DNA of 64,000 bases from contig JAIEUA010000011.1 in the NCBI GenBank assembly GCA_019744815.1, forward strand, positions 248,001 to 312,000, read 5' to 3'. Position numbers and translations under genes: made by a program. This stretch comes from Phycisphaerales bacterium. GTDB lineage: Bacteria; Planctomycetota; Phycisphaerae; Phycisphaerales; UBA1924. The notes under the pieces were generated by a model. That model searched no databases. It had not been told where the DNA came from and was given only the letters and a program-made list of their open reading frames with translations. Every line of letters starts with the position of its first letter. The stretch's first letter is position 1. Positions 17,875 through 29,437 of the stretch are shown piece by piece.

Positions 17875-19095
17875 CTAGAAGTCTCGCCTCACGAAGATCG
17901 CGCAGCAGATGAACAGCACGAGCACCTCGAACATCACCGATGTGCCGAGCACCCAGAAGACCGACCGCGAGCGGAGAACCTCTTCAACCTTGCGAGCCAC
18001 CGACGGGCTGGGCTCGTTGGTTTCGACCGTCACGCCGCTGGCATTTCCGCGACGGCGGGATCGGCGGTCGTCTTCGCGTTCCTCCTGCGCATCGGAGAAC
18101 TTCTGGAACTCGTTCAACGATGTGAGCTGTCGCTCCAGCAGTCCCATCGTCTCAGAGGTCTTGGGGAAGACGGTCTTGATGCCAAAGAGCATGCCGTGCC
18201 ACTTGTTCAGCGTGTCGGATGTTGACTTGTACTCCGTCAAGCTCTGCTGACGAGTGGTGACCCGCATCTCGTGGCCCGCGAGCTTGGCCTCTTCCGTGGC
18301 CTTGTTCGCCTCGCGCTTCAGCCGCTCGGCGTCGGTCTCGCCCTCCTTGGGCGTCGAGAACGTCACGATGCGATCCTTGCTGCGAGAGATGAGTTCCGGC
18401 AGGTTGCCGAGCTCACGTTCGGCGCTGGCGATTCGGTCCTCCGCGTTGAGCTTGAAGAGCAGCACGGTGCGTTCGGAGATGTTGATCAGGAAGAGGAAGA
18501 ACCAGAAAAGGACGCTCAAGAGCAGGGCGGCGATGGTGGAACGGGTCACAAGCCCGAGCAGCGCACACACGCAGTAGATGAAGCTGAAGAAGAGCAGCAC
18601 GAGCGGGATCGCGAGGAAGATCGACCATTCCCAGGATCCGCCACGGACGCCGATGACCAGAAAGCTGGCGAGGGTGAAGACGCCGACCTGCAGGCCCGTG
18701 AAGAGCAGCGCGGTCGCGTACTTGGTCAAGAAAAGACGCACGCGGGCGATGGGTTTGGAGAGCGAGAGTTCGATGCTGCCGCCCGCCACGAGGTCGGGGA
18801 TGATCGAGGCGGTGCTGATGAGCGCCAGAATGCTGGCGATCCACGCAAGCCAGAAGTTGAAGCCGAACTGGATGAACACAAACTTGTAGAACGACGCGGG
18901 GCTGAGGAACGACGTGTTCAGGATGTCGAGCGAGATGGTCCACCAGAGGATGGTGAGGCCTTTGTTGTTGATCCCGACGCACGCGATCGATGCGACCACG
19001 AGGCCGGAAAGGATCAGCGAGATCCAGAACATCTTCTTGCTGTTGAGCTCGCGGTACGCATCGACGAGCATCGCGGTGGTCTGGGTGAGAATCAT
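17875..19095 (-). CDS. ABC-2 type transporter permease
   Basis: A 406-residue membrane subunit. About six transmembrane segments are seen, for example FWISLILSGLVVASIACVG, FWLAWIASILALISTASI, ALLFTGLQVGVFTLASFLV and a last one, VMFEVLVLFICCAIFV. Between the fifth and sixth segments lies a long charged, probably coiled-coil loop of about 170 residues (DRIASAERELGNLPE, ERLKREANKATEEAKLAG). The ATG at 19095 overlaps the TGA of the ATPase gene by one base (TGATG), so the two are translationally coupled. It forms an exporter with that ATPase; the substrate is unknown. The longer frame upstream lies within the ATPase gene and is rejected. Confidence 0.88.
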   Translation of the reverse strand: MILTQTTAMLVDAYRELNSKKMFWISLILSGLVVASIACVGINNKGLTILWWTISLDILNTSFLSPASFYKFVFIQFGFNFWLAWIASILALISTASIIPDLVAGGSIELSLSKPIARVRLFLTKYATALLFTGLQVGVFTLASFLVIGVRGGSWEWSIFLAIPLVLLFFSFIYCVCALLGLVTRSTIAALLLSVLFWFFLFLINISERTVLLFKLNAEDRIASAERELGNLPELISRSKDRIVTFSTPKEGETDAERLKREANKATEEAKLAGHEMRVTTRQQSLTEYKSTSDTLNKWHGMLFGIKTVFPKTSETMGLLERQLTSLNEFQKFSDAQEEREDDRRSRRRGNASGVTVETNEPSPSVARKVEEVLRSRSVFWVLGTSVMFEVLVLFICCAIFVRRDF

Positions 19096-20150
19096 CACGC
19101 ACCCTCCTTCGCGCCCGGGGCGAGCGTCTTGCCGGTGGTCGGGTCGGTGACGGCTTCCATGAACAAGTCCTCGAGCGAGGGTCGAATCGGTCGCACGGCA
19201 CGCAGCGTCAGCCGGGCCGCCCGGATCGAATCCAGCAGCGGCTGCACCTTGGCCGCATCGGCTGTTGCGATCTTCACCATCGCGGGTGCGTGGGGCTGAT
19301 CGAGCCGCACGTCGATCTGTTCCCCGCTCGGCAACTGGCCCGCAATCGAGCCCGCGGCGTCCGCTCGCAGCCACGGACCAAGCGCGGCACGCAGAGAAGT
19401 GTTCACGTTGCTGTCATCGCTCGCCACCTCGATCTCGTAGCGCTGCCGGTGCGTCGTCAGACTGTCGATCGTGCCCTGCGAGGCAACGCGGCCTTGCACC
19501 AGGATCGCGACGCGGTCGCAGATCATCTCCAGCTCGCTGAGCAGGTGCGAGTTTAGAAAGACCGTCTTCCCGCGATCCTTCAACGTCTGGCACATCTGAC
19601 GGATGTCGCGCCGACCAACCGGGTCCACGCCATCGGTCGGTTCGTCGAAGAGCACGAGCTCCGGGTCGTTCACAAGCGCCTGCGCGATGCCGACGCGTTG
19701 ACGCATGCCCTTCGAGTAGCCGCGGACCTTGGTGTCGGCCCACTTGGACATGCCGACGAAATCGAGCAGATCCGCGGCCCGCCGCTTGCGGTCCGCGCGG
19801 GAGACGCCGCTCATCGCGCCGTAGAACTCCACGACCTGGCGGCCGGTGAGGTACTCGGGGAAACGGTGGTGCTCGGGCAGATAGCCAACGCGGGCGAGGG
19901 TGGACTTGTCGCCGATCTTGCGGCCGAGCATCGTGCCTTGAGCCCGGGTCGGCGAGATGACGGTCATCAGGATCTTGATCAGGGTCGACTTGCCTGCGCC
20001 GTTCGGCCCGAGGAGCCCGAAGACCTCGCCGCGGCCCACATGCATGTCGATCCCGCGGAGGGCGTGCACGCCCTTCTTAAACCATCCGGCGGCGTAAGAC
20101 TTGTCGACGTCCTTGAGATCGAGGGCAAGATCGGCGGTGGCGGTGGTCAA
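19095..20150 (-). CDS. ABC transporter ATP-binding protein
   Basis: A 351-residue ATPase with Walker A (GLLGPNGAGKSTLIKIL), signature motif (GYSKGMRQRVGIAQALV), Walker B (ELVLFDEPTDGVDPVGRRD) and H-loop (VFLNSHLLSELEM). The C-terminal ~120 residues are the extra domain seen in DrrA/CcmA-like exporters. It is the first gene of a two-gene exporter operon. Confidence 0.94.
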   Translation of the reverse strand: MTTATADLALDLKDVDKSYAAGWFKKGVHALRGIDMHVGRGEVFGLLGPNGAGKSTLIKILMTVISPTRAQGTMLGRKIGDKSTLARVGYLPEHHRFPEYLTGRQVVEFYGAMSGVSRADRKRRAADLLDFVGMSKWADTKVRGYSKGMRQRVGIAQALVNDPELVLFDEPTDGVDPVGRRDIRQMCQTLKDRGKTVFLNSHLLSELEMICDRVAILVQGRVASQGTIDSLTTHRQRYEIEVASDDSNVNTSLRAALGPWLRADAAGSIAGQLPSGEQIDVRLDQPHAPAMVKIATADAAKVQPLLDSIRAARLTLRAVRPIRPSLEDLFMEAVTDPTTGKTLAPGAKEGA

Positions 20151-20187
20151 GCGAGCGACTCCCGAAAGGCAAGAGGGGTTGACGGCA

Positions 20188-20222
20188 AAGAAGGCATCAA
20201 GGCAGGAGGCATCAAGGCATCA
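20188..20222. repeat. Intergenic GGCATCAAGGCA direct repeat, copy 2
   Basis: The sequence AAAGAAGGCATCAAGGCAGG followed by AGGCATCAAGGCATCAG carries the same doublet as at 5951-5986, with two GGCATCAAGGCA units. It overlaps the end of the minus-strand methyltransferase gene, whose stop is at 20220. The position relative to a gene end matches copy 1. Confidence 0.7.
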
Positions 20223-20945
20223 GGTCTTTCGAGCGACGATGTGGAACACGTGGTGGTATTTCGGCTTGCCGGTCGCGTCGTCGCCTTCTTTCTCGACTTC
20301 ATCGAGGTGCTCGATGGTGAAGGGCTTCAGCAGGTCGAGAACCTGGGCTCGGGTGAAATGGCTTTCCGGGCGGACGGGGCGCCATTCGTCGCGGTCGCCG
20401 AAGAGCTGCCCGGCGAAGCGGCCGCCCGAGCGGAGAGTGGAGACGATCCACTTCCACAACGCTGGGAACGCGTCGGGCTTACAGAACGGCAGGGCGAAGG
20501 ATGCGTTGATCAGGTCAACGCTGGGTGCTTTGCGTTCAGGCTGCCCGAACCTCGGCTTTGGGTACGTCGATGGCAGAACCTCCATCGGGCAATTCGCAAC
20601 AAACACCCGGTCACGATCCCGCTCTGCAAGAGAATGACAAAGGCGATCCAAGCCATCGCCTGTCACGTCGGTCGCCATGACTTTCCAGCGTGTCTTTCCG
20701 GCCCGTCGGAGCATTTCGCGCACATCCCGCCCCTCCCCGCACGCAATATCAACGGCTTTTCGCCAGGTCGGATCGAAACCAGCGGCGTCCTCCCGCTCGA
20801 ATGCATCGAGTGCCAGCATGAGCGTTTGCCGCGGCGGCTTCCCCGCGACCGCGGCGTAGTACTCTTCCCAGTTCCGCTGGTAGTCGGGGGTGAGGGTCGA
20901 GCGCCCCGGTGGGCCTTGCGAGTTGGATGCGGGATCGGCCGTCAT
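20220..20945 (-). CDS. Class I SAM-dependent methyltransferase
   Basis: A 241-residue methyltransferase. Motif I is AVDIACGEGRDVREML, followed by the acidic strand end KVMATDVTGDGLDRL, then LINASFALPFCKPDAFPALW (post-motif) and FAGQLFGDRDEWRP. The first ~45 residues include YQRNWEEYYAAVAGKPPRQ, a small helical cap seen in tellurite-resistance/TehB-like enzymes. The substrate is unknown. It is divergent from the UbiD-like gene with only 11 bp between the start codons, so the promoters must overlap coding sequence or be shared. Confidence 0.85.
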   Translation of the reverse strand: MTADPASNSQGPPGRSTLTPDYQRNWEEYYAAVAGKPPRQTLMLALDAFEREDAAGFDPTWRKAVDIACGEGRDVREMLRRAGKTRWKVMATDVTGDGLDRLCHSLAERDRDRVFVANCPMEVLPSTYPKPRFGQPERKAPSVDLINASFALPFCKPDAFPALWKWIVSTLRSGGRFAGQLFGDRDEWRPVRPESHFTRAQVLDLLKPFTIEHLDEVEKEGDDATGKPKYHHVFHIVARKT

Positions 20946-20956
20946 CGAGCGAGTCT

Positions 20957-23125
20957 ATGTACGAGAACACCCAGGACTTCATCGCCGCCCTCGAACGTGC
21001 CGGGGAGCTGAAACGCATTCGGAGTTCGGTCTCGCCGGTTTTGGAGATCACCGAGATCGCCGACCGCGTCAGCAAGTCGCCCGCCCCGAACCTGCCCTCC
21101 GCCGGGGCTCGCCGCGTCGATCCCCGTTTCTGCGGCGGGGGCGGCCACGCGCTGCTGCTCGAGAACGTTCAGGGATCGGACATTCCCGTATTGATCAACG
21201 GCTGGGGCTCCTACCGCCGCGTCGAGATGGCCCTTGGCTGCAATGACGCCGGCCCGGGCGTGAACGCGGGGCACACTCCCGGCGGCTTTGAGTCGCTCGC
21301 ACACAAGATCGAGAAATTGGTCAAGCCCGAGCCGCCGCCGACGCTGCTCGCCAAGCTGCAGAAGATTCCTGAGCTTCTGGAGATCGCAAAGATCCCCCCG
21401 AAGAAGGTGCGCAGCGGCATCTGCCAGGAAGTCGTGCTCATCGGGGACAAGGTCGACCTGACTCGCCTGCCGATCATCAAGTGCTGGCCGCACGATGGAG
21501 ACTTCGCGGCACTGGGATACCCGGCGGGAGTGAACGACGGCGCGATCGCGGCCCACGGGCTTGGTCATGGCCCGGACTGGGACGCCATCTTCCGCGGCCG
21601 CTACATCACGCTCGGCACGATCCACACCATCCACGCCGACGACATCGGCAAGGACGCCCCGCCCTCGCGGAACGTGGGCATGTACCGCGTCCAGCTCTTC
21701 GGCAAGCGCCATATGGCGATGCATTGGCACATGCACCACGACGGGGCACGCCACTGGCGTTCGTGGAAGGCCCGCGGCGAGCGCATGCCCGTGGCAATCG
21801 CGCTGGGCGGCGAGAGCGTGCTGCCCTACGCCGCGACGGCACCCATGCCGCCGGGCATCTCCGAGTTGCTTCTCGCGGGCTTCCTGAACCGCGGCCCGAT
21901 CCCGCTGGTGAACTGCAAGACCGTGCCCCTGAGCGTGCCAGCCAACGCAGAGATCGTGATCGAGGGATATGTGAGCAGCGAGGCTGGGTTGATCGGCTTT
22001 GATCCGAAAGAAATTGCAAGGATCCACTCGCAACGGTCGCATGAAGAGCAGCCGGATTGGGCAACGCTTCTCGGCAAGGGGGCGATCTTCGAAGGCCCAT
22101 TCGGCGATCACACCGGGTTCTACTCGCTGCCTGATCGCTACCCACTGCTGGAAGTGACGGCGATCACGCACCGTCGCAATCCCGTGTACCCCACCACTGT
22201 CGTTGGCCTTCCGCCGCAGGAGGATTACTACCTGGGCAAGGCGACGGAACGGATCTTCCTGCCGCTCTTGCGGACGATCGTGCCGGACATCATCGATTAC
22301 GACCTGCCAATGTTCGGGGCTTTCCACAACTGCGCGTTCATCAAGATCAAGAAGGAGTACCCGCTCCACGCCCGCCGCGTGATGCACGCGATCTGGGGCG
22401 CGGGGCAGATGTCCTGGACCAAGACGATCGTGATCGTGGACGAGGACGTCGATGTGCACGACCACGCCGCGGTGATGCGGGCCGTCGGTGATCGCTGCGT
22501 GCCGGCGCGGGATAGCGAGCTGGTCCGCGGCCCGATCGACATCCTCGACCACGCGGCCCCGTTCCTCGGCGGCGGCGGCAAGATCGGCTTCGACGCCACA
22601 CGCAAGAGCAACCCGGCGGAGACGCAGCGAGTCCTCGAAGGCATCGCTAAGCAGGCGTGCGAAGCAGGCGACATCGAGGCCGTGCTCGGAGAGACGGCGA
22701 AAGCGACCGAGGCTCGAGTCAAGCAGATCCCGGGGGTGCTCGATGCTCGTGTCCCGGCCGAGTTCGGCGGCTGGTGGCTGCTTGTCCGTATCGCCAAGCG
22801 TGAGGCGGGTGACGGTGCTCGCCTGATCAAGTCGCTCGGCGGCCTGACCGGGGAGTGCGCCCTGCCGCGATGGACGGTGATTGTCGGCGATGAGTCCGAC
22901 GTGGGGAATGCCGACGACGCGTTGTTCCATTGGATGGCGAACACGGCCCCGGATCGGGATCGGTACCTCAGCGTCTGCGGCCGGCGGATCGCCTTCGACG
23001 CGACCCCCAAGATGCGGGGAGACGAAGCCAACGGGCAGCCGGTGCGGGAATGGCCGCCGCTGATTTCGATGAGCAAAGCCGTGAGGGAACGGGTCGCCGG
23101 CCGCTGGAAGGAATACGGCGTCTAA
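20957..23125 (+). CDS. UbiD-family decarboxylase
   Basis: A 722-residue member of the UbiD family, which uses prenylated FMN to decarboxylate aromatic or unsaturated acids such as quinone precursors. Family blocks are YENTQDFIAALERAGELKRI at the start, LLENVQGSDIPVLINGWGSY, RNVGMYRVQLFGKRHMAMHW, AIALGGESVLPYAATAPMP, EIVIEGYVSSEAGLIG, EGPFGDHTGFYS, and HARRVMHAIWGAGQMSWTKT. It is clearly longer than UbiD (~490) with a C-terminal extension of about 150 residues (KSNPAETQRVLEGIAKQACE ...), which suggests the MqnL-like (futalosine menaquinone) branch. No ubiX/flavin prenyltransferase is adjacent. Confidence 0.88.
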   Translation: MYENTQDFIAALERAGELKRIRSSVSPVLEITEIADRVSKSPAPNLPSAGARRVDPRFCGGGGHALLLENVQGSDIPVLINGWGSYRRVEMALGCNDAGPGVNAGHTPGGFESLAHKIEKLVKPEPPPTLLAKLQKIPELLEIAKIPPKKVRSGICQEVVLIGDKVDLTRLPIIKCWPHDGDFAALGYPAGVNDGAIAAHGLGHGPDWDAIFRGRYITLGTIHTIHADDIGKDAPPSRNVGMYRVQLFGKRHMAMHWHMHHDGARHWRSWKARGERMPVAIALGGESVLPYAATAPMPPGISELLLAGFLNRGPIPLVNCKTVPLSVPANAEIVIEGYVSSEAGLIGFDPKEIARIHSQRSHEEQPDWATLLGKGAIFEGPFGDHTGFYSLPDRYPLLEVTAITHRRNPVYPTTVVGLPPQEDYYLGKATERIFLPLLRTIVPDIIDYDLPMFGAFHNCAFIKIKKEYPLHARRVMHAIWGAGQMSWTKTIVIVDEDVDVHDHAAVMRAVGDRCVPARDSELVRGPIDILDHAAPFLGGGGKIGFDATRKSNPAETQRVLEGIAKQACEAGDIEAVLGETAKATEARVKQIPGVLDARVPAEFGGWWLLVRIAKREAGDGARLIKSLGGLTGECALPRWTVIVGDESDVGNADDALFHWMANTAPDRDRYLSVCGRRIAFDATPKMRGDEANGQPVREWPPLISMSKAVRERVAGRWKEYGV

Positions 23126-23271
23126 CACCTCCACGTTCGAACCCCCACGCCTGAAAGCACGCCTCGTTTTGTGCAACGCCGGACCCCAGCGGCACTACCC
23201 TTCTTTCGAAGGACATTCGTCGCGCCGGCCACGGTTGACGCCGTGCACGCCGCGGCGGCTCGGAGGACTCC

Positions 23272-26085
<2,814 letters not shown>

Positions 26086-26106
26086 TCGGTTGATTGTCGC
26101 GAAGAG

Positions 26107-26136
26107 AAAGGCCCTGGGCAACCGGGGCCTTTTCGT
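26107..26136. terminator. Terminator between convergent genes
   Basis: A perfect 8-bp stem AAAGGCCC / GGGCCTTT (26107-26114 with 26125-26132) with a 10-base loop, followed by TCGTT. The AAA at the 5' side and the TTT at the 3' side allow it to work in both directions between the M16 gene and the convergent 26185 gene. Confidence 0.75.
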
Positions 26137-26184
26137 TGGCTTCTTGTGTTCTGGCCTGGTTCCGAAGCGAGTTCTCGTGACCGC

Positions 26185-28461
26185 TCACGCGGCTGTCGCG
26201 CGGAGAGAGGCACGGACGGCCGGTACCGTTTCGCCAGTCTCCCACGGAAGACGCAGGTGTTCGAGCAAGAAGGCGACCGCGTCACCGGGATTCATGGGCA
26301 AACGGATCGCCCCGATGTTGTTTTCCCAGGCGCCAGCATTCCGCGGCTGAACCTTCTGGAACGGCCATCGCCGGAAAAGGGTCTCCGCGCCCGTCGCGAT
26401 GTCCCACTCCAGAGTGCCCGCCCTGCGATGCACCTGCGAAGCCGCGGTCAATTCGATGTCGTGCAGCACAACCCAGCCGCCGGGACGCACCGCGTACAGC
26501 AGAGCCAGCAAATCGAGCGTTGGTGCGGGGTGCCGATGATCGCCATCGATAAAGGCGAGATCCACTTGCCCAACGCCGAAGCGGCGTGCCGCATCGATGG
26601 CGGTGCGTCCGGGGTAGAACTCAATGAGACCGGACAAGCGAGGCGATGCCTCCATCGCTGCCGACCCGATCAATCGGGAGCGATCGAAATAACAGCTCTC
26701 TGCAATGTCGAACGAGTACACACGTCCTTGCTCGCGGCTCGTTCCGCCGAAATGATCGGTCGCCGCGGCAAGCATCAGCGACGAAACGCCTGACGCCGTC
26801 CCGATCTCGAGGATGCAGTCGGGACGAACCGCCTCGACCATGTCCCAGAGCACCATGAGATCGCGGGGGCTTGTGCATCCCTTGGCCCAGCCTGGCAACA
26901 CCAGCCGCTCTTGAAAGACCGGGAGCCACCCTCTCTGAACTTGCAGACCGAGCTCGGCTCGGTGCGGCGCCTCGGGTTGCGAGTGCCCGGCGGCGGCACG
27001 GACCGGCCCCTCTCGGGAGACGGGCCGCGGGAACGTGTAGACGCGGAAGACCGCGTTCCGGCTCTCGAATCGCTCGGTGGCCCGCCGGACAATCTCCGCC
27101 TCGAAAGCGTCTGAAGAGGGAACCACGGCAACATCCGCCGGGAGCGAAACGTTGGAAGGATCGCGAACGGGAACACCGCTGATCTGAGCAACGCTCGGTC
27201 GATCGTCGAGGACGCACTCGATCCGAACCCCGGACAGAAGCTCGCGATGATCGAGCAGCCATCGTGTGTGGGCACCGGCGCCATAGAGCGCGATGCTGCG
27301 AATCCCCGCGTCGCGGAGCCGACCAACGAGGACCGACCAATACTCCGCACGCGCCTCCGGTGGCACGCCGCAGCGATGCGCATTTCGAGGAAGCGAGGCA
27401 CGCACCTCAGCTTCGGCTGCCAGATCGCGAAGTCGGCCCGAATGCGCAGCGCGACGCTTCTCGGCCTGTTTCGCCATCTCCTGAAGCGCCTCCAGCCAGC
27501 CCGGAGCCACGTACACGCCCTGCGAGTCGCGGGAGTTGGACCAAGCTTCGAACCGTCGCGCCGGCGCGGTGATTGCGTCGTGATCACCAACAAGGAACGC
27601 GTGCCTCGCCTCGTGGGCGTGCAGGAATCCAGCGGCGGGTCCGATCAGGCCACTCCAATACGATCGCACGCGCAGCCAAACATCTTCGCGCAGTTCTCGA
27701 TCGAAGAAGCGATCAAAGTCCCAGGCTTGGTCGACGCGACGGGCTGGATCTCCGATGCACTCAAAGGCGAGCGAAGGTGACGAACGAACCAGATCGAGCG
27801 GACGAAAGACGTCCCGGAGCTGCCACATGTGAATGGGCAGCCAAGGACCGGGGAAGTCCAGAAAATCCTGCTGCACGAGCACGGAGCCGGGCTTCATGAA
27901 GCGTGCAAAGGCTCGCAGGATCGTCCGATGCACACCCCACGTCTTGGCGGCGTCGACAAAGAGCACATCGATCGGTCGCTGCTCCGGGTAAAGCCGCCGT
28001 TGCTCGTCGGCCTCCGCATCCTCGGGAAGCCACCCCTCCCGGATGACGAGCCGATCAAGCCTCGACGCATGCAGCGACTCGTACCGCGTTCGGAAGTTCT
28101 CGCCCGCCTTGAGCCCGAACGGCTTCATCCACCAGCTTGTCACGCACTCTTCGCTCGCCGGAGCAACGAAGCCGTCGTAGACAATGACAGGCTGGTGCGA
28201 TCGCCCGGAACCACGCATGCCTTCAACGAGCGCGGCGGTCGAGCCTCCGAGAAAGCTCCCGAGCTCCACGACCTGACCGTTTGAGGGCACGGTGCCGCCA
28301 AGCCAATGCAGATAGTCAAGCTCGCGATCGCTCAACATCGTCGGAACCCCAAGCTGCTTGGGGAAGGGCGAGGCCTGGCCGGGCTCCGAGACTTGCCCCG
28401 CGGCATCAAGAACGAGCGTTCCTGTCAGACGCTCACGAGGATGCTGGATCGGCTTTGACAT
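26185..28461 (-). CDS. Bi-modular methyltransferase protein with central GxGxH(T/S)R Rossmann-like domain
   Basis: A 758-residue cytoplasmic protein of three parts. Residues ~30-240 are a CmcI/TylF-like SAM methyltransferase (GQVVELGSFLGGSTAALVEG; PIDVLFVDAAKTWGVHRTIL). Residues ~370-500 form the cluster-specific Rossmann-like module, with IALYGAGAHTRWLL, CVLDDRPS, GVPVRDPS and VAVVPSSDAFEAEIVRRA. Residues ~545-740 are a second methyltransferase (CILEIGTASGVSSLMLAAAT; DLAFIDGDHRHPAPTLDLL; PGGWVVLHDIE). It is probably a sugar- or glycan-modifying enzyme, from its place at the end of a glycosyltransferase locus. The substrate is unknown. It is separated from the next gene upstream by 136 bp, so it may have its own promoter. 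Confidence 0.8.
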   Translation of the reverse strand: MSKPIQHPRERLTGTLVLDAAGQVSEPGQASPFPKQLGVPTMLSDRELDYLHWLGGTVPSNGQVVELGSFLGGSTAALVEGMRGSGRSHQPVIVYDGFVAPASEECVTSWWMKPFGLKAGENFRTRYESLHASRLDRLVIREGWLPEDAEADEQRRLYPEQRPIDVLFVDAAKTWGVHRTILRAFARFMKPGSVLVQQDFLDFPGPWLPIHMWQLRDVFRPLDLVRSSPSLAFECIGDPARRVDQAWDFDRFFDRELREDVWLRVRSYWSGLIGPAAGFLHAHEARHAFLVGDHDAITAPARRFEAWSNSRDSQGVYVAPGWLEALQEMAKQAEKRRAAHSGRLRDLAAEAEVRASLPRNAHRCGVPPEARAEYWSVLVGRLRDAGIRSIALYGAGAHTRWLLDHRELLSGVRIECVLDDRPSVAQISGVPVRDPSNVSLPADVAVVPSSDAFEAEIVRRATERFESRNAVFRVYTFPRPVSREGPVRAAAGHSQPEAPHRAELGLQVQRGWLPVFQERLVLPGWAKGCTSPRDLMVLWDMVEAVRPDCILEIGTASGVSSLMLAAATDHFGGTSREQGRVYSFDIAESCYFDRSRLIGSAAMEASPRLSGLIEFYPGRTAIDAARRFGVGQVDLAFIDGDHRHPAPTLDLLALLYAVRPGGWVVLHDIELTAASQVHRRAGTLEWDIATGAETLFRRWPFQKVQPRNAGAWENNIGAIRLPMNPGDAVAFLLEHLRLPWETGETVPAVRASLRATAA

Positions 28462-28597
28462 CAGTAATCCGGTCGCTCTCAGGATTGCACCACGCCGCCA
28501 TGACCCCGACCAACACGTTCGGGTGCCACGCGGGTAGAGAAAGAGATATCGGTCCTTTGAGATCGGTTCTTTCTAGATTCACGAGAGTGAAAGGGCC

Positions 28598-29437
28598 TTA
28601 CGCCGCGCTGGTGTCGGCACTGCCGTAGAGCCTCGTTACTCGAATCCCGGCGGCGCGGTGGATAGCCGTTCTCTCCCAGAGCTGATCCTCGAACGAGTTC
28701 GCGGAAAGAACAATTGCGTCCGGTTTGAGTTCCAACGCCGCCGCCGGAGAGATGATCGGAAAGCCCCACAGGCGTTGCCCGTGGCGACGATGATCGTCAT
28801 CGATGATGCCGACGATCTCGACACCCGGATCCATGAGCGCCTCGCCGATCGCACGGGTGTGCGTCCCGGCGCCGTAGAGCGCGATGCGCTTCATGCCCAG
28901 CGACTGGAACGTCGCGATCGCCTTCCGAGCTGCCTCGCACCACCCCGCGGCCGGAGAGGCGTAGCGCTCCGCTCCGCCCCAGCAATCGACAAGGTTCGTG
29001 AGCAGATCGAACGCCTCAAGCGCGTTGTCGCTCCACCGCGTCGATGGGCCGTCCCAGCCCCACCACTTCATGGCCTTCGCCGGATCGGCGCACTGCACAT
29101 CACTCGCCAGCAAGCAGGCCAAACGTCCGGCGGCCTGGCGGCTGGGTGTCGCGGATGGATCCTCGACCTTGTGCCACTCCAGCACCACCTTGGCATCTGG
29201 TGCGAGCCACATGGAGCGGAGCCAGAGAATCGGAAGCAGGCAGGCGGACGGACAGCCCGACAAGGTCACCGCATCGAGCGGTGACCCGTCCGCGAACGCA
29301 TCCCGCAACTGATCGATCGATCCCTCGCGCGGCATCGGAAAACGGCCCAGAAGCTGGGTCCACACGCTGGAGTCGCTCAATATGAGCTCAACACTCCGCG
29401 CCCCCGAACGAACGATGACGGCATCCGATCGGATCAC
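28598..29437 (-). CDS. Protein with C-terminal GxGxH(T/S)R Rossmann-like domain, glycan cluster
   Basis: A 279-residue protein. The first ~170 residues (VIRSDAVIVRSGARSVELIL, ACLLPILWLRSMWLAPDAKV, VVLEWHKVEDPS) resemble a methyltransferase-like fold but show no SAM-binding glycine motif. Residues ~180-279 are the shared module: IALYGAGTHTRAIGEAL, VGIIDDDHRRHG, GFPIISPA, PDAIVLSANSFEDQLWERTA. The GTG start at 29437 overlaps the upstream stop (GTGA) and has GGAGG seven bases before it, so translation is coupled to the preceding gene. The function is unknown. The reading frame upstream of the GTG lies inside the previous gene. Confidence 0.75.
   Translation of the reverse strand: MIRSDAVIVRSGARSVELILSDSSVWTQLLGRFPMPREGSIDQLRDAFADGSPLDAVTLSGCPSACLLPILWLRSMWLAPDAKVVLEWHKVEDPSATPSRQAAGRLACLLASDVQCADPAKAMKWWGWDGPSTRWSDNALEAFDLLTNLVDCWGGAERYASPAAGWCEAARKAIATFQSLGMKRIALYGAGTHTRAIGEALMDPGVEIVGIIDDDHRRHGQRLWGFPIISPAAALELKPDAIVLSANSFEDQLWERTAIHRAAGIRVTRLYGSADTSAA

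Noticed and set aside
20942..23176. 744-codon frame opposite the UbiD-like gene
   Set aside because: The plus-strand protein matches UbiD throughout; the antisense frame reads as His/Arg/Asp-rich complement.
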